Below, one piece after another: positions 22,470 to 33,782 of a stretch of DNA of 64,000 nucleotides. Each line of letters opens with the position of its first letter. Position 1 is the first letter of the stretch. The position numbers were made by a program, and so were the translations under genes. Source of the DNA: Tuctoria greenei (taxonomy: Eukaryota; Streptophyta; Magnoliopsida; Poales; Poaceae); NCBI GenBank assembly GCA_036927565.1, contig JAYESD010000003.1:39621325-39685324 (forward strand). The letters are read 5' to 3'. The notes under the pieces were generated by a model that was not told the DNA's origin, searched no databases, and saw only the letters and a list, made by a program, of their open reading frames with translations.

Positions 22470-25400
22470 TGTGGGGACCGGAGTCCACACTTTGCAGGAA
22501 TCACATTGGGTGGTGTCGTGCGATGCGACACCCAACAACACACATATAAAGGAACACATATTACATAAATCATTTGCTGAAATTTAAAAAGATATTCAGT
22601 TTACAAATAGTTTATATAAACAAACTATAGCGGAAGATAAGATTACAACTCTCGTACTAAAGTCTAATAGGCAAAAGAGAAGCCGTCCAGCCCACGGATG
22701 CTCCTCACTAGCCACGAAAACCAAACAGCAGCGGCATGGTTCCCACATGAGTATATCACTCGGAGAGTCCCGAGTCTCATCGGACAACCATAATCATAAG
22801 CACAGAGGTTTGTACCTGCAAAACAACTTATATAGCACCCGTGAGCATGAAGGCTCAGCAAGACTTAACCGTCTCACCTAAACCTGAAACTCTACATGAG
22901 GTAAAGAAATAAACATAGGATAGCAGATTTTCATAACGGACTCGCCTAAATGTGGGTCCTTATTTACAGATTTATAGCAGCAGCTTAAACCTTGTGCCGG
23001 ACAACATCGTAACTCCACAATCAAACAAGAAACGCTTCATCACGATGCTGCATGTCCAAGGTGGAAAAATAAATTTAGTGAGCACTATACTAATACATAC
23101 AACATAGCAATACCATGATAATATAATGTTCATAACAGCAGCAATTAATTCTCATCTCAAGTGCAAGTATTACTACATCACAACTCAGTGAACAAGTGGT
23201 ACTCATATCCGCGAGGGACGGTGATTCAAACCAATGATACCCGGAATACACGACACTTATGCCCGTACTGGAAGTCACATAGGTGCACTCCTTGGATGTC
23301 GTACGCAGCAACCTTTCTCATGTTCCGCCCAAGTTGAATCTATTCAATCGTCTAGGACAGTATTCCCACTCACAGTGCACCTTTCCGCTGTGAAGATGTC
23401 GTGAGCGAGCTTTCATCTACTGTGCTGCGGCCAAAAGCCTAAGGCGATCGAAAAAGTCTTAACAAAGGCTTCCCAAGGTACATCGGTTTCCTGGACCCCA
23501 CATATCCAGTATGACTCTGGTACAGTTCATACTTGCTCAGAAGGGCGGCATACGGATCGGTCCTTACGACACAGGCAGGGCTACCCATCCAAGACCACAT
23601 CTTGCTGCATCCTACGCCCCTGCTCGGTCTCATATTCAGATTACTACTCCATTTCTTTGAACCAATCCCGTGTGAAGAAGTCCTAGCCATGCGAGTAGAT
23701 TCCAACTACTCGACTTCTACCGAATCCTATACAACATTTAGCATAGCATAGTCTACACGATGACATAACAACTACCCAAATACTCCATAGGTTGATCTGG
23801 TCATGCAAGTGGATTTTCAATCACCTTAGCCCTAATGCACAATACTCACCCTAGACATATGCGATACAAATCAAAATTTTTGTAATAGCGCTTAAATGCA
23901 AACCGGGGCTTGCTTGGTTGCGAGACGGTATTAAAGTTAATCTCCAGGGAGATGAATCCAAGTAGCTCCGGGATCCTCTTGAGCTATGCAACTAATCGAT
24001 ATGCAAAGAATTATGCAAGTTAATCAATACTGGTATTATGATATAGCTTAATGGAAAGACATTTAAGTATTTGAATTTAAGCCTAATGATTCTGGAAATT
24101 TTACAGGGGACACTAGGTACTATGGGTGAGGTTCTGGACAAAATTGGGATCAATTCAGAGAAATTACTGTTGTATAAAATTCAATGAACCTAAACACTTT
24201 CCAGAATGTTGAGGAAAAATCTGTAACTTTGACATGACCAAAAGTTGGTGTTCTATTTATTTGTTTCATAATTTTCTAAGCATCCTACTGAGAGATATTG
24301 AATTTACAAGTTTGGATAATTTACTGAAATGTTTCTGTTGTTTTTGGGCATTCTATGACCAGTTAGGAAAATCTCCAGATTGAACTAGGTTAATAAGGTC
24401 CAATGAAGCTGAAATTTGTACAGAAAATCTTAAAGTAACTAAAGAACATTTTGGAAAAATTTCATATTTCTCTATGAAGCGAATCATCAGATAAAAATCA
24501 AACATGATTTTTTTTAAAGGGCTCTACAAGAAAATCTACGGATTTTCATGAAGATTGGGTTGCAGTTCTGGTTAGTGTGGATAAATATCAAACCAAAAAA
24601 GTTAGTTTTACAATTTTGGAAGCTTTATACTGAGATATATTCAATTTAGAAGATTGCACAAGTTTTTGTACAAATTCTAAATGAATTTGGCTATTTTTAT
24701 GTGCATAGAGGATACACAGGTGATCAGACTATGTAAGTGATTTCTAATGACCCTGATATTTTTACTGAAGTTCAAGTATACTACAATTAAGGTTCTGGAA
24801 AATTTTGGTAATTTTCCAAAGAGCAGAACTACAGGAATTAATTCTATAAAAATTTTTCTTATTTGAATTATGGAGAAATTCCTATGGACTTTAATACAAC
24901 CCCAAGTGCAGCACTGGAAATTATTCTTCATGCTGGTTCTAAAAAATTTTATTTGGGAATTTTTGGACAATTATACTAGGAGATATGGATTTTTGAAGTG
25001 GGAACTAAATCTGGAATTATTTTTGTATAAAAATCCGTGGTGCCAGAATTCAATTTGAATTGGCCAATCAGAGCACAGCAGCACCATGGGTCACGGAATT
25101 AACCGCGTGGCCACAACGGATCCCCTGCCACAAACAGATCCACCGGGTTTTTATTCTCTCTGTGGCAAACAGACCCCATCGCTCCCCTTCTTCTACCTCC
25201 GACTGGCAGCGCGGGTGGCGAGCGCAGCGGCGCCCGACGGCGGTGGCTCGCCGGCGACAATATCCAGGGCTCTGCAACCCTCGGCACTCACCGCCCCCAC
25301 CTAAAACGGCCGTAGAACACAATGGAGGGCCTCCAGACGGCGATTGACGGCCGGAGAAGTGGTCTCGACGGCGGCGGGCGGAGCTATGGTTTTGGCGAAC

Positions 25401-26713
25401 ACGAATTCACCTCGACAAGGGCTAAAATCACTTGGTAAATGATCAGAGAGCATCCTGGGATCATGAGGATGACCAAAACGAACTCCTATTGAGGTGGAAA
25501 TGGCCGCAAATACAAGTTCAGTGGCAACCCGCGGTTTTTCAACCGGCCGCCGCAAGAACTCCAATTTCTATGCGTGTGGTCGATAACTTTTGGGCCTTTT
25601 TGGCTAGGATGTGCGCTAGAATGTGTAGAAGATACTTGCCAAGCAAATCAAAGAACGATGGCACATGCAAACCAAATTTGGATGAAGAACCGAGGCGTGC
25701 AAAAGAACTATGCGTCGGTTCTTCGCGGAACACCCGAGCTACAAGCTATGACAAGAGCTAAAAATTTGCCAGCAGGAAGTAGACATGATTGCGAACCTTT
25801 TTCCTTAAAGTATTAAAGCTTGATAATGGCCGCAACTGCAGTTCCACATAGCAGCAGAGGACCTCTCGGCGGCCTTCCCCTTGGCGGCAAGAAAACCTCA
25901 AAATACAACCAAACAAGGCATGAAACAATGAACCAATCAACGGACAAGATAGAGAGGAAGTTTGTGCCACTTTTATATGTTTGTACCTCGGCGCAACACA
26001 GGCTCAATCACCGGCAAAATCGAAGAACATAGAGGGCGGTGCTCTTGCGCGCAGGAGAGGGAAATGAGAGCGAGAGAGTACCTCCTGGTTGGAAAAAGAT
26101 CAAGGGAGGTAGTAGAGAGATCAGGGCGCCTTGAAGTCGAGCTGGTGAGCTGGAGAGGGCAGCTCGCGCGCTGTGGCGCTGGAGCATGCAGCGCTTGCGC
26201 TGGCGCGAGTAGCGGGCTCTGTTTTGCGGCTGCACGTGGGTAGAACATGACCAGTGGGGTCCCACCAGCCACCTCAATGTACAGCTCACATGTAAATTAA
26301 ATTTAAAATAGTAAATAAGCTCAGAAAATTGTGAAACTTCGTGGATAAGTCAAGCAAGTCATGATGATCATGATGGTGTGTTCAAACAAGTTTGAACAGA
26401 ATTCAAAATTTTAATTTAAATATGGCTTGAATTTGCTATGCGTCTCAAAGAAAATAGCAAATGAAGTTCAAAAATCTTGGAACTTGGAAGTTAATTATTT
26501 TGAACCAAAAGAGACCTCTGGAAAAGTTTGGAATCCATTGGTCAACTCAAATCTTCATGTTAACTTCATTTGAACATTAGTTAAGTTTTTTTTAATTTCC
26601 TTGATTTTGAATTTGAATAAATTTATTTTTCTCATTTTCTTTTTAATTCTTTTTATCATTCAAAACTTTTAGTCCAAACTGAAGTTTGCATTATGGAAAT
26701 TAGGGCTTTTACA
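22470..26713 (-). repeat. Gypsy-2 5' LTR (4,244 bp)
   Basis: It pairs with 11,733-16,008; the terminal TG and CA are present. Compared with the 3' LTR it has a 12-base extra piece near its plus-strand start (around 22,510) and several small indels. Same internal layout: small-ORF-like tract (23,851-24,005), A/T-rich units, then a G+C-rich tract at 25,080-26,270. Confidence 0.93.
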
Positions 26714-26718
26714 TGACA

Positions 26719-27609
26719 GCGCAGGGAATCTAGATATTTTGGTTGTAGGGCCGCACACCTCTATTTATACTAGCGTTTCCAAAAGTTACCGTTAGGGTTT
26801 GCGATGTCCAGACTAGTCCGTGGTGGACTTCGGACTAGTCCAGTGTGCGGCATGTGGAAAACCCTAAGTGTTCCGATATATCAGACTTCTCCGGTGTGCA
26901 GCGTGTGGAAAACCCTAAGTGTTCAGATAATCGGACTTGTTCGGAAATTTGCGGACTAGTCCGATTTGGGCTCTGGAAGTGTTCGAACTAGTCTGACATA
27001 TATCGGCCTAGTCCGGTGTGGTGAACCTCATGTTGAATTGAGGACAAGTCCGCACTTGGAGGACTTGTCCGATTTTAGTTAGAGAGTTTTCAGACTACTC
27101 CGTGGTGATATCGGACTTGTTCGGTGTCGTGAAAAATTGCGGGACTAAGGAAAAGTCCATACTTGGAGGACTTGTCCGATTTTAGTCAGAAGATTATCGG
27201 ACTAGTCCGGTTGATATCGGACTTGTCCGTTTTGTGCAGATATGAAGTGTTGAGGACTAGTCCGCACTAGGGGAGGGGGGGGGGGGGGGCTGGTACGATC
27301 TTAGTCAGAGAGATATCGGACTAGTCTGGTGTATATCGGACTAGTCCGGTTTTCCTGTGAATTGTGCAGTGAATGAGATATCTTTTGCTTTAGCTCTTGA
27401 AGTGTGTTTCTCCAACACACTGCATACAAAATAATCTATTCTTTTCAGCTCTTGAGCTCTTTTCCTTTTGATTCCTTATTCTCCTTTCTTTTTGAGCTTT
27501 CCTCCTAATTTTCTTTAAAACCTGCGCTCATTTCAACAATTTTGTTAGGATCTCATTTGTTTGTTATAAATCAACAAAAACCCACAAGGGATGCCTAGAT
27601 GAACTTTCA
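26719..27609 (-). repeat. Copia-1 3' LTR, proximal part (U3 side) with palindrome array
   Basis: It matches 36,902-37,728. It holds many copies of CGGACTAGTCCG and variants with TTG, TTT or A changes (26,810-27,360). A G15 homopolymer at 27,275-27,289 replaces a short G run of the other LTR. It ends in TTTCA at 27,609, next to the PPT. Confidence 0.92.
26761..26769 (-). promoter_or_regulatory. TATA box of the copia-1 3' LTR
   Basis: TATAAATAG on the minus strand, downstream of the palindrome array. The same box is at 36,944-36,952 in the 5' LTR. Gypsy-2 is inserted about 48 bases downstream of it, near the expected transcription start. Confidence 0.7.
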
Positions 27610-27623
27610 ATCTCCCCCTTTTT
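27610..27623 (-). promoter_or_regulatory. Copia-1 polypurine tract
   Basis: On the minus strand AAAAAGGGGGAGAT abuts the 3' LTR. It is the expected plus-strand primer. Confidence 0.88.
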
Positions 27624-28116
27624 GGTGATTGATGAAAACCAATTGAGATTACACAAACATGATAAAAAGTCAGATTTTCATAAAGTGTGCACATATGAAC
27701 TTGGAACTAAATAGGCAATGCATACATAGGACATATATGCACTCTTTATGGTGGGGTGCAAAACTATGTGTGTGTGAGAAATAGTCGTGATGTGAATGAG
27801 GTAAATGGCACAATCATAACAGCATCAAGATTATCAAGTATGTATGTTAATTTCAGAGCATTAACATAGATCATAACAAAACATTAACATAGATCATAAC
27901 AGGGCATTATCACAAACTCCATAAACATGTCTAGAAGCATAATGCAAGCATAATAAAAGTTTTACAACCCAAAAGTAGCAGAATTGCAAAAGAAACACAA
28001 TTAGAGCTCTCATCTCTCAACCTACTACTAGTCCTAAGACTCCCTCTCAATATCTCTCCCTTTGGCATCAATGGACCAAAAAGAAGGAGAAGAGGGATCT
28101 ACTAGGCGTCGCCGAC
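27624..28116 (-). other. Copia-1 untranslated region between the extra ORF and the PPT
   Basis: A/T-rich non-coding sequence with a local direct repeat of ACATAGATCATAACA at about 27,867-27,901. I see no gene or site other than the PPT at its end. Confidence 0.6.
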
Positions 28117-29676
28117 TCACTCCTCGCTGTCCGTCCTTTCATCTCCTGCATTGTCGTTAGCCTGAGGAGGATTAGGTTGAGAGCTACTCGTCGTGCCCCC
28201 AATGCCAAAGTATGCAAGATCAAAAGGAGATAAAAGTGGAAGATCCAAGAAGTCAGAAGGAGAGTCCTCGGAGATAACTGGAGACCCAACAGGCTCAATC
28301 TCCAGCTTCTGGCATATGGCTTTGACATTTTGCTTCATGTACCTCATGTCCTCTTTCCTTGCCTTGTTCATATTGTGAAGCTTCACTTCATCTTTGCGGC
28401 AGGAACCAAAGATGGCGGCCAAGTACTTCATAATCCCACTAGGAGACCCTTTGTGAGGAGGAGGGGTCCTAATGCTAGAGGATGGCCTTGTATCTTCTTG
28501 AGCTTTTCCTGGATGTTCTTCACTTGAGGTAGGTGAGGGAGCAGCTGGTAGAGAGGCTTGAGGAGGCTTCTGAGGCCTTAGAGGAGTATGCTCTACATCC
28601 TTCACAAACTCAATTCCTGTGACTTTTTCAATCATAAACATCAAGTATGGTGCATAGCCACAGGAGCGGTTCGGTGTGCAGAAGATGTTCACCATGTCAT
28701 TCCAAATGTAGTCAAAGATGTCAAACTTCCTCTTCTTGCTAATCACTTTCATCATGGTTCTTATGTAACCTTGGACACTCCCAGCATCTCCATCCTTTGG
28801 AGTAATTGTCTTCCGGGGCACTCTATTGAGAACCATGAAGAAGGGCTTCATGTTCTTGGTTGAGGGAGGATTGTACTTGAGGCGAGTGTCATAAAGAAAG
28901 TCCATCTTGTCCTTCTCCAGGACACCAATATTGTGAACAATGATCTCATTACTGTTGGTGTCCTCAAGGTGCAGTAGCCTAGCAAACTCATCATAAGTAA
29001 TAGTGTACTTGGGTCCATGTGTCATCCAAGTCACTCTCTCTTCTTCATCACTGGTAAAGTAGCAAGTTGCATAGAATTGAGCGATGAACTCATCATTCTA
29101 GTTATACCTGAAAGCAAACAGGTCCTTTAAACCATGTCTCTCCACATCCTCTATCACTTCATCAAAGGCTTGATAGCTCTTTCTCTCAAAGTGTGTCCAG
29201 TCGATCCATTGGCTGCGGACCACTGGAGTTTTCATTTGAAGGTACACAGTACTGTAGTAGTCCACGTGGAAGTTGCTCCAAAATCTAGGATCAAATGCCT
29301 TTTTGCCACTACAATAAGCATCAACTTTCCTCAGCTTCCAAGCCACATCACTTAAGTTACCATTGAATTTTTTTTCTGAGGGGTCCCTATTCCCCTGTCT
29401 TGAAGCAGTCATCTCGAGGGGGCCAATCGGGTCAGAGGCAATTCCTTTGCTTTTTCCCTTAGTTTGGCGGGGACCCTCTGAGCTAGGGCCAACCACATCT
29501 TGTGCTCTTGAAGCTGGTTTCTTGGTCGGAACATTTCAATGCACCCTAGGTGGGGTGGGCGAGGGATCAGAAGTACGATCTTGTCTCTTCTTGGCTTGGC
29601 TCGTCGAAACGCGAGGCGAGGTCTCTTGATCCATTTCGGCCTCAAAGTCAAAGATGTCCTCGTTTGAGCTCGACAT
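28117..29676 (-). pseudogene. Extra ORF of copia-1, after pol (~519 codons, two in-frame stops)
   Basis: One continuous minus-strand frame runs from ATG 29,676 to the stop at 28,117, broken only by TGA near 29,536 and TAG near 29,098. An acidic, Ser-rich N-terminus (M-S-S-S-N-E-D) is followed by a Lys/Arg-rich segment, then a globular block of about 280 residues (29,400-28,600) containing F-Y-A-T-C-Y-F, Y-D-E-F-A-R-L-L-H-L and many aromatics. The C-terminal third is Pro/Ser-rich and acidic. The block resembles the 'putative plant transposon protein' type found in plant retroelement ORFs (PF20167-like; from memory, needs a search). No signal peptide or membrane span is evident, so an envelope role is not supported here. 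Position and strand match the extra ORFs of SIRE/Maximus elements. Confidence 0.7.
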
Positions 29677-30670
29677 TGTTTCGACAAGGAGGTTACACAT
29701 GACATAGATAAGGATTGATGGCAAGGAAAAGCATGGAGTTGAAGAAAATATGATTTTGTTCAGCTAACATCGAACTTGTCCGTTGCTCAGGTGTGGACTA
29801 GTTCGGGGTATCAGACTTGTCCACATTAGTAATAGACTAGTCCGATATTCAGCTGCTCGAACCCTAACTAACAGGATAGTGGAGTTTCTCAATGCAAATG
29901 TGGAGCAATGTAGTTGTACTACTACAAGGGAGCATGTATTGACAGGAAGAACTAGGCTACTTGAACAAAAACAAGGAAAATCGAAGGATCTAGGGTTTCG
30001 AGAGAAATTTCACCAAATCCATCGATTCGCAGCAATGAAGGAGTTTTGATGCGGACAAGTCCGTGGTCTTCGATCCCCTTGCAAAGGAGATCAATTCCCA
30101 CCAAAACTTGAGTTGATTTGATGGAGATTTTGTGGAATTGCCTTGGGAGCACTCGACTGAAGAGAGAGAATGTGAGTAGTGTTGTGAGGTAGAAGATTAG
30201 TTTTTGGCCAGCCTTAGGGTTATGGAGTCAAAAAAATCGGACTAGTTCGTGGTAGGACCGGACTAGTCCGGACTACCGAACACTCTGCCGACTAGTCAGC
30301 AATGTTGTGGACTAGTCCGGGGTTACCCCGGACTTGTCCTTGGTCACCAGGACAGAAAAAATATAGACCTTTCGTATATATTCGAATGTGCTAAAAGAAG
30401 ATCGGGGGCAAAAACACACAAATATTATTGATGAATATGATCAGTAATCATACAACAATAAAGCTATGATCATGATTCACCAAGATCTAGTATTAACATA
30501 ATTTTCAGAGAAAAATAGAGAGAGGTGATTTTTCAACACAATCAACGTGATTTTGAAGGTGGCATACAGGTATGCAAGTTTTCAAGCCACATTCCGAGCA
30601 TCAAGGATATTTAGTTCATTTCAGATCTCACAAAAACGTTTTTCATCAAGTGGCTTGATAAAGATATCAG
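29677..30670 (-). other. Copia-1 spacer between pol and the extra ORF, with palindrome motifs
   Basis: Non-coding. It contains several CGGACTAGTCCG-type motifs (about 29,765-29,860 and 30,236-30,345) like those in the LTR, although it lies outside the LTR. This could be a cis-regulatory block for the extra ORF or a relic of LTR sequence. Confidence 0.55.
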
Positions 30671-31200
30671 CTAGTTGTTTTCAGTGTTGACATGGGAAAT
30701 GGTTGTGTCGCCTTTCATTGAATGATCTCTTAAAAAGTGATGCCGGATGTCTATGTGTTTGGTTCTAGAGTGCTCAACAAGATTATGGACAATTTTAATG
30801 GGACTATCATTGTCACAAAGGAGTGGAACATGGCTCATATTGTAACCGTAATCCCTTAGAGTTTGTCGCATCCAAAGAAGTTGTGCACAACTACTCCCAG
30901 CTGCAACATACTTTGCTTCAGCCGTGGATAATGCAATGGAGTTTTGTTTCTTGGAGGACCAACAAACTAGGGATCTACCTTGGAATTGGCAAGTATCGGA
31001 GATACTTTTTCTATCTACTTTGCATCCGGCATAATCTGCATTGGAGTATCCAATGAGATTGAACTTTGAACCTTTGGGATACCAAAGGCCTAGGTTGGGT
31101 GTATGAACTAAATATCTCAAGATCCTTTTGACGGCTGTCAAATGACACTCCTTAGGATTGGCTTGAAATCTTGCACACAAACATACACTCAACATGATAT
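30671..31200 (-). pseudogene. Copia-1 RNase H
   Basis: Copia-type RNase H at the end of pol. G-Y-S-N-A-D-Y-A-G-C lies at about 31,021-31,056, S-T-A-E-A-K-Y near 30,925, C-D-N-D-S-P near 30,815, and H-S-R-T-K-H-I-D-I-R-H-H near 30,750. The usual S-D-A-D reads S-N-A-D, so an active-site Asp is probably lost. The frame is open from RT through to the stop at 30,671. Confidence 0.85.
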
Positions 31201-32100
31201 CAGGCCTAGATGCACATAAATAAAGTAGGGAGCCAATCATGGAGCGATATACCTTTTGATCCACGTTTGGTATTTCTTCATTGAGATCCAAGTTTCCATT
31301 TGTCGCCATGGGAGTCTTTATGGGCTTTGCTTTGTCCATGCCAAATTTCTTGAGAATGTCTTGAGTGTACTTTGTTTGGCTTATGAATGTCCCTTCCTTT
31401 TGTTGCTTAACTTGGAATCCCAAAAAGTATCTCAACTCTCCCATCATGGACATCTCGAATATATCTATCATAATCTTACTAAATTCTTGACAAAAAGATT
31501 TGTTAGTTGAACCAAATATAATATCATCAACATAGATCTGGCAAATTAATTGATCATTATCAAAATGCTTAGTAAACAAGGTGTAATCAGCTTTACCAAT
31601 CTTAAAACTATTTTCAATCAAAAAATCCCTAAGGCACTCATACCAAGCTCTAGGAGCTTGTTTGAGGCCATAAAGAGCCTTACGCAGTTTGTATACATGG
31701 TCGGGGAACTCTTGATCTTCAAACCCGGGGGTTGCTCCATGTACACCTCCTCCTTGATCGGTCTGTTGAGGAAGGCGCTTTTCACGTCCATTTGATAAAG
31801 CTTGAGATCATGGTGAGTAGCATATGCAAGTAATATACGAATCGATTCAATCCTAGCTACAGGAGCAAAAGTCTCGTCAAAATCCAAACCTTTGACTCGT
31901 GAATACCATTTGGCCACAAGTCGTGCCTTGTTCCTTGTCACCACCCCGTGGTCATCTTGCTTGTTGCGGAAGACCTATTTAGTGCCGACGACGTTGAACT
32001 TGGGTCTTTCAACAAGTTCCCACATTTCATTCCTTTTGAAGTTGTTCAATTCTTCTTGCATCGCCACCACCCAATCTGGATCCTTTAATGCATCTTCAAC
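31201..32100 (-). pseudogene. Copia-1 reverse transcriptase
   Basis: RVT_2-type RT. Landmarks: W-V-V-A-M-Q-E-E-L near 32,070, K-A-R-L-V-A-K near 31,930, L-Y-Q-M-D-V-K-S-A-F-L near 31,790, active-site Q-I-Y-V-D-D-I-I-F-G-S with Asp-Asp at 31,523-31,528, and M-M-G-E-L-R-Y-F-L-G near 31,430. A TAG at about 31,975 replaces Trp in the G-T-K-W strand common to the family. A one-base loss near 31,727, just after Q-P-P-G, puts the next 100 bases out of frame until about 31,620. The YVDD box is intact. Confidence 0.88.
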
Positions 32101-33774
32101 CCTGTGTGGTTCCAAAGAGGATACAAACGAGTAATGTTCACAAAAGTTAGCTATACAAGATCGAGTTGTTACACCCTTCTGGGTGTCACGGATTATGTTG
32201 TCGACGAGGTGATCTCTTTGGATGCATTCATGTACTCTTGGGTGTGGCACTTGTGGTCTTGAATCTTCATTATCATCATCTTCTTCTCCCCTTAGATAGT
32301 TGCCCTCATTGATGTTTTGATCGACTTGAACTTCTTGAGGTTGATCTTGTGTGGAAGCTCCACCTTGATCATTGTCCTCCGCTTGTGGTTCATCTTCTTC
32401 ATTCGCATTTGGAGGTGACACTTGTGGTCGAACATCGCCTAGTGCCATTCTTCTCAATGCTTGACATGGAGCTTCTTCTTGATCTAACACACATTGATGA
32501 ACTTGCTCTTTTTGAGGGCCGTTAGTTTCATCGAATACCACATCACCTACTACTTCAACAAGTCTGGAGGCCTTGTTGAAGACACGATAGGCGTAGGAGT
32601 TCGAAGCAAACTTTGAAGTCCTAGGCTTCTTGTTCAAAATATAACATTTAGAACCCGGAACTCGAAAATATGAACTATTCGGCTTGTTACCCATGAGTAG
32701 TTCATACAAAGTTTTCTTGAGCAACTGATGAAGATAAAGTCGGTTTATGGCATGACAAGCGGTGTTAACCGCCTCAGCCCAAAATCGGTTCAAAGTTTTG
32801 TATTCATCGAGCATTGTCCTTGCCATCTCAATGAGTGTTCGGTTCTTCCTTTTGGCTATTCTGTTTTGTTGAGGAGAATAAGGTGCTGAAAATTCGTGCT
32901 TTATCCCTTCTTCGTCTAGATACTCCTCAACTTGGGTATTCTTGAACTTCGTTCTGTTGTCACTTTGTATGTTCTTGATCGTCAATGAAAATTCATTCTG
33001 AGCTCGTTTGAGAAACTTCTTGAGGGTTCCTTGAGTTTCTGTCTTATCATGCAAAAAGAAAACCCACGTGAAACGAGAAAAATCATCAACAATGACTAAA
33101 CCGTATTTGTTACCACCGATGCTTATGTAAGCAATTGAACCAAATAGGTCCATGTGAAGAAGCTCGAGCGGTCTTGTTACGGTCATGATATTCTTTGCGG
33201 GATGAGGTGCTCCTACTTGCTTCTTGGCTTGGCACGCGCTACAAGGCTTGTCTTTTTGAAAAACAACATCCTTTAAACCACAGATGTGATCGCCTTTAAA
33301 GAGTTTTTTAAGATTTCTCATACCAACATGTTCTAGCCGTCTATGCCACAACCAACCCATGTTGGTCTTTGCAATCAAGCATGTGTCAAGTTCGGCTTTA
33401 TCTTTGTTGAAGTCAACTAGATAAAGTTTTCCCTTTAACACACCCTTGAATGCAACCGAGTTATCACTCCTTCTAGAGACGGTCACACCCTCATTAGTGA
33501 ATAAACAATTATAACCTTTGTTACATAATTGAGATATGGACAAAAGGTTATAATCCAAGGAATCAACGTGTAAATTAGAAAGAGTATGCTTCGATGAAAT
33601 TGCAATTTTACCGGTACCAAGCACCCTTCTTTGACTGTTATCACCAAAATAAATGCCTTTGCTTGGATCTTCATTTTCTTCATATTCCACAAACATTATT
33701 CTTTCTCCGATCATGTGATTGGTGCATCCACTATCTAGCACCCATTTAGCTCCACCGGATGAGTATGCCTGCAA
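32101..33774 (-). pseudogene. Copia-1 protease and integrase (open frame, catalytic Glu changed)
   Basis: A single frame is open for about 599 codons (33,774-31,975). The protease has W-V-L-D-S-G-C-T-N-H-M near 33,740. The pre-integrase and HHCC finger follow (L-W-H-R-R-L-E-H-V-G ... C-S-A-C-Q-A). The integrase core has L-H-M-D-L-F-G-S and S-D-N-R-T-K-F, but the third catalytic residue, Glu in the family's V-E-R-K-N, is Lys here (A-K-R-K-N; AAA at 32,851-32,853). A long acidic linker rich in D, E, Q and N (32,450-32,190) leads into RT. The frame is intact but the integrase should be catalytically dead. Confidence 0.88.
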
Positions 33775-33782
33775 AAGACAAA

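Larger units (their letters stand above)
11733..26713 (-). mobile_element. Gypsy-2: Ty3/gypsy chromovirus, complete ends, youngest insertion
   Basis: A 14,981-bp minus-strand element with LTRs at 11,733-16,008 (3') and 22,470-26,713 (5'), a PBS complement at 22,455-22,466, a PPT at 16,009-16,020 and TSD TGACA. It is related to gypsy-1: the same PBS and spacing, alignable leader, gag and pol, and similar LTR organisation. It lacks the extra ORF. By eye the LTRs differ at about 7% over the first 230 bases, the least of the three nested elements, which agrees with its innermost place. It could not make full proteins, but the PBS, PPT and LTR ends remain, so movement in trans cannot be excluded from sequence alone. 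Confidence 0.93.

Noticed and set aside
26810..27360. Regular short palindromic repeats suggesting a CRISPR-like array
   Set aside because: Repeats are 12 bp, irregularly spaced, variable, and sit inside LTRs of a plant retroelement. There are no cas genes.
28117..29676. Envelope protein, making copia-1 a retrovirus-like element
   Set aside because: The position fits, but no signal peptide, transmembrane segment or furin-type site is visible.
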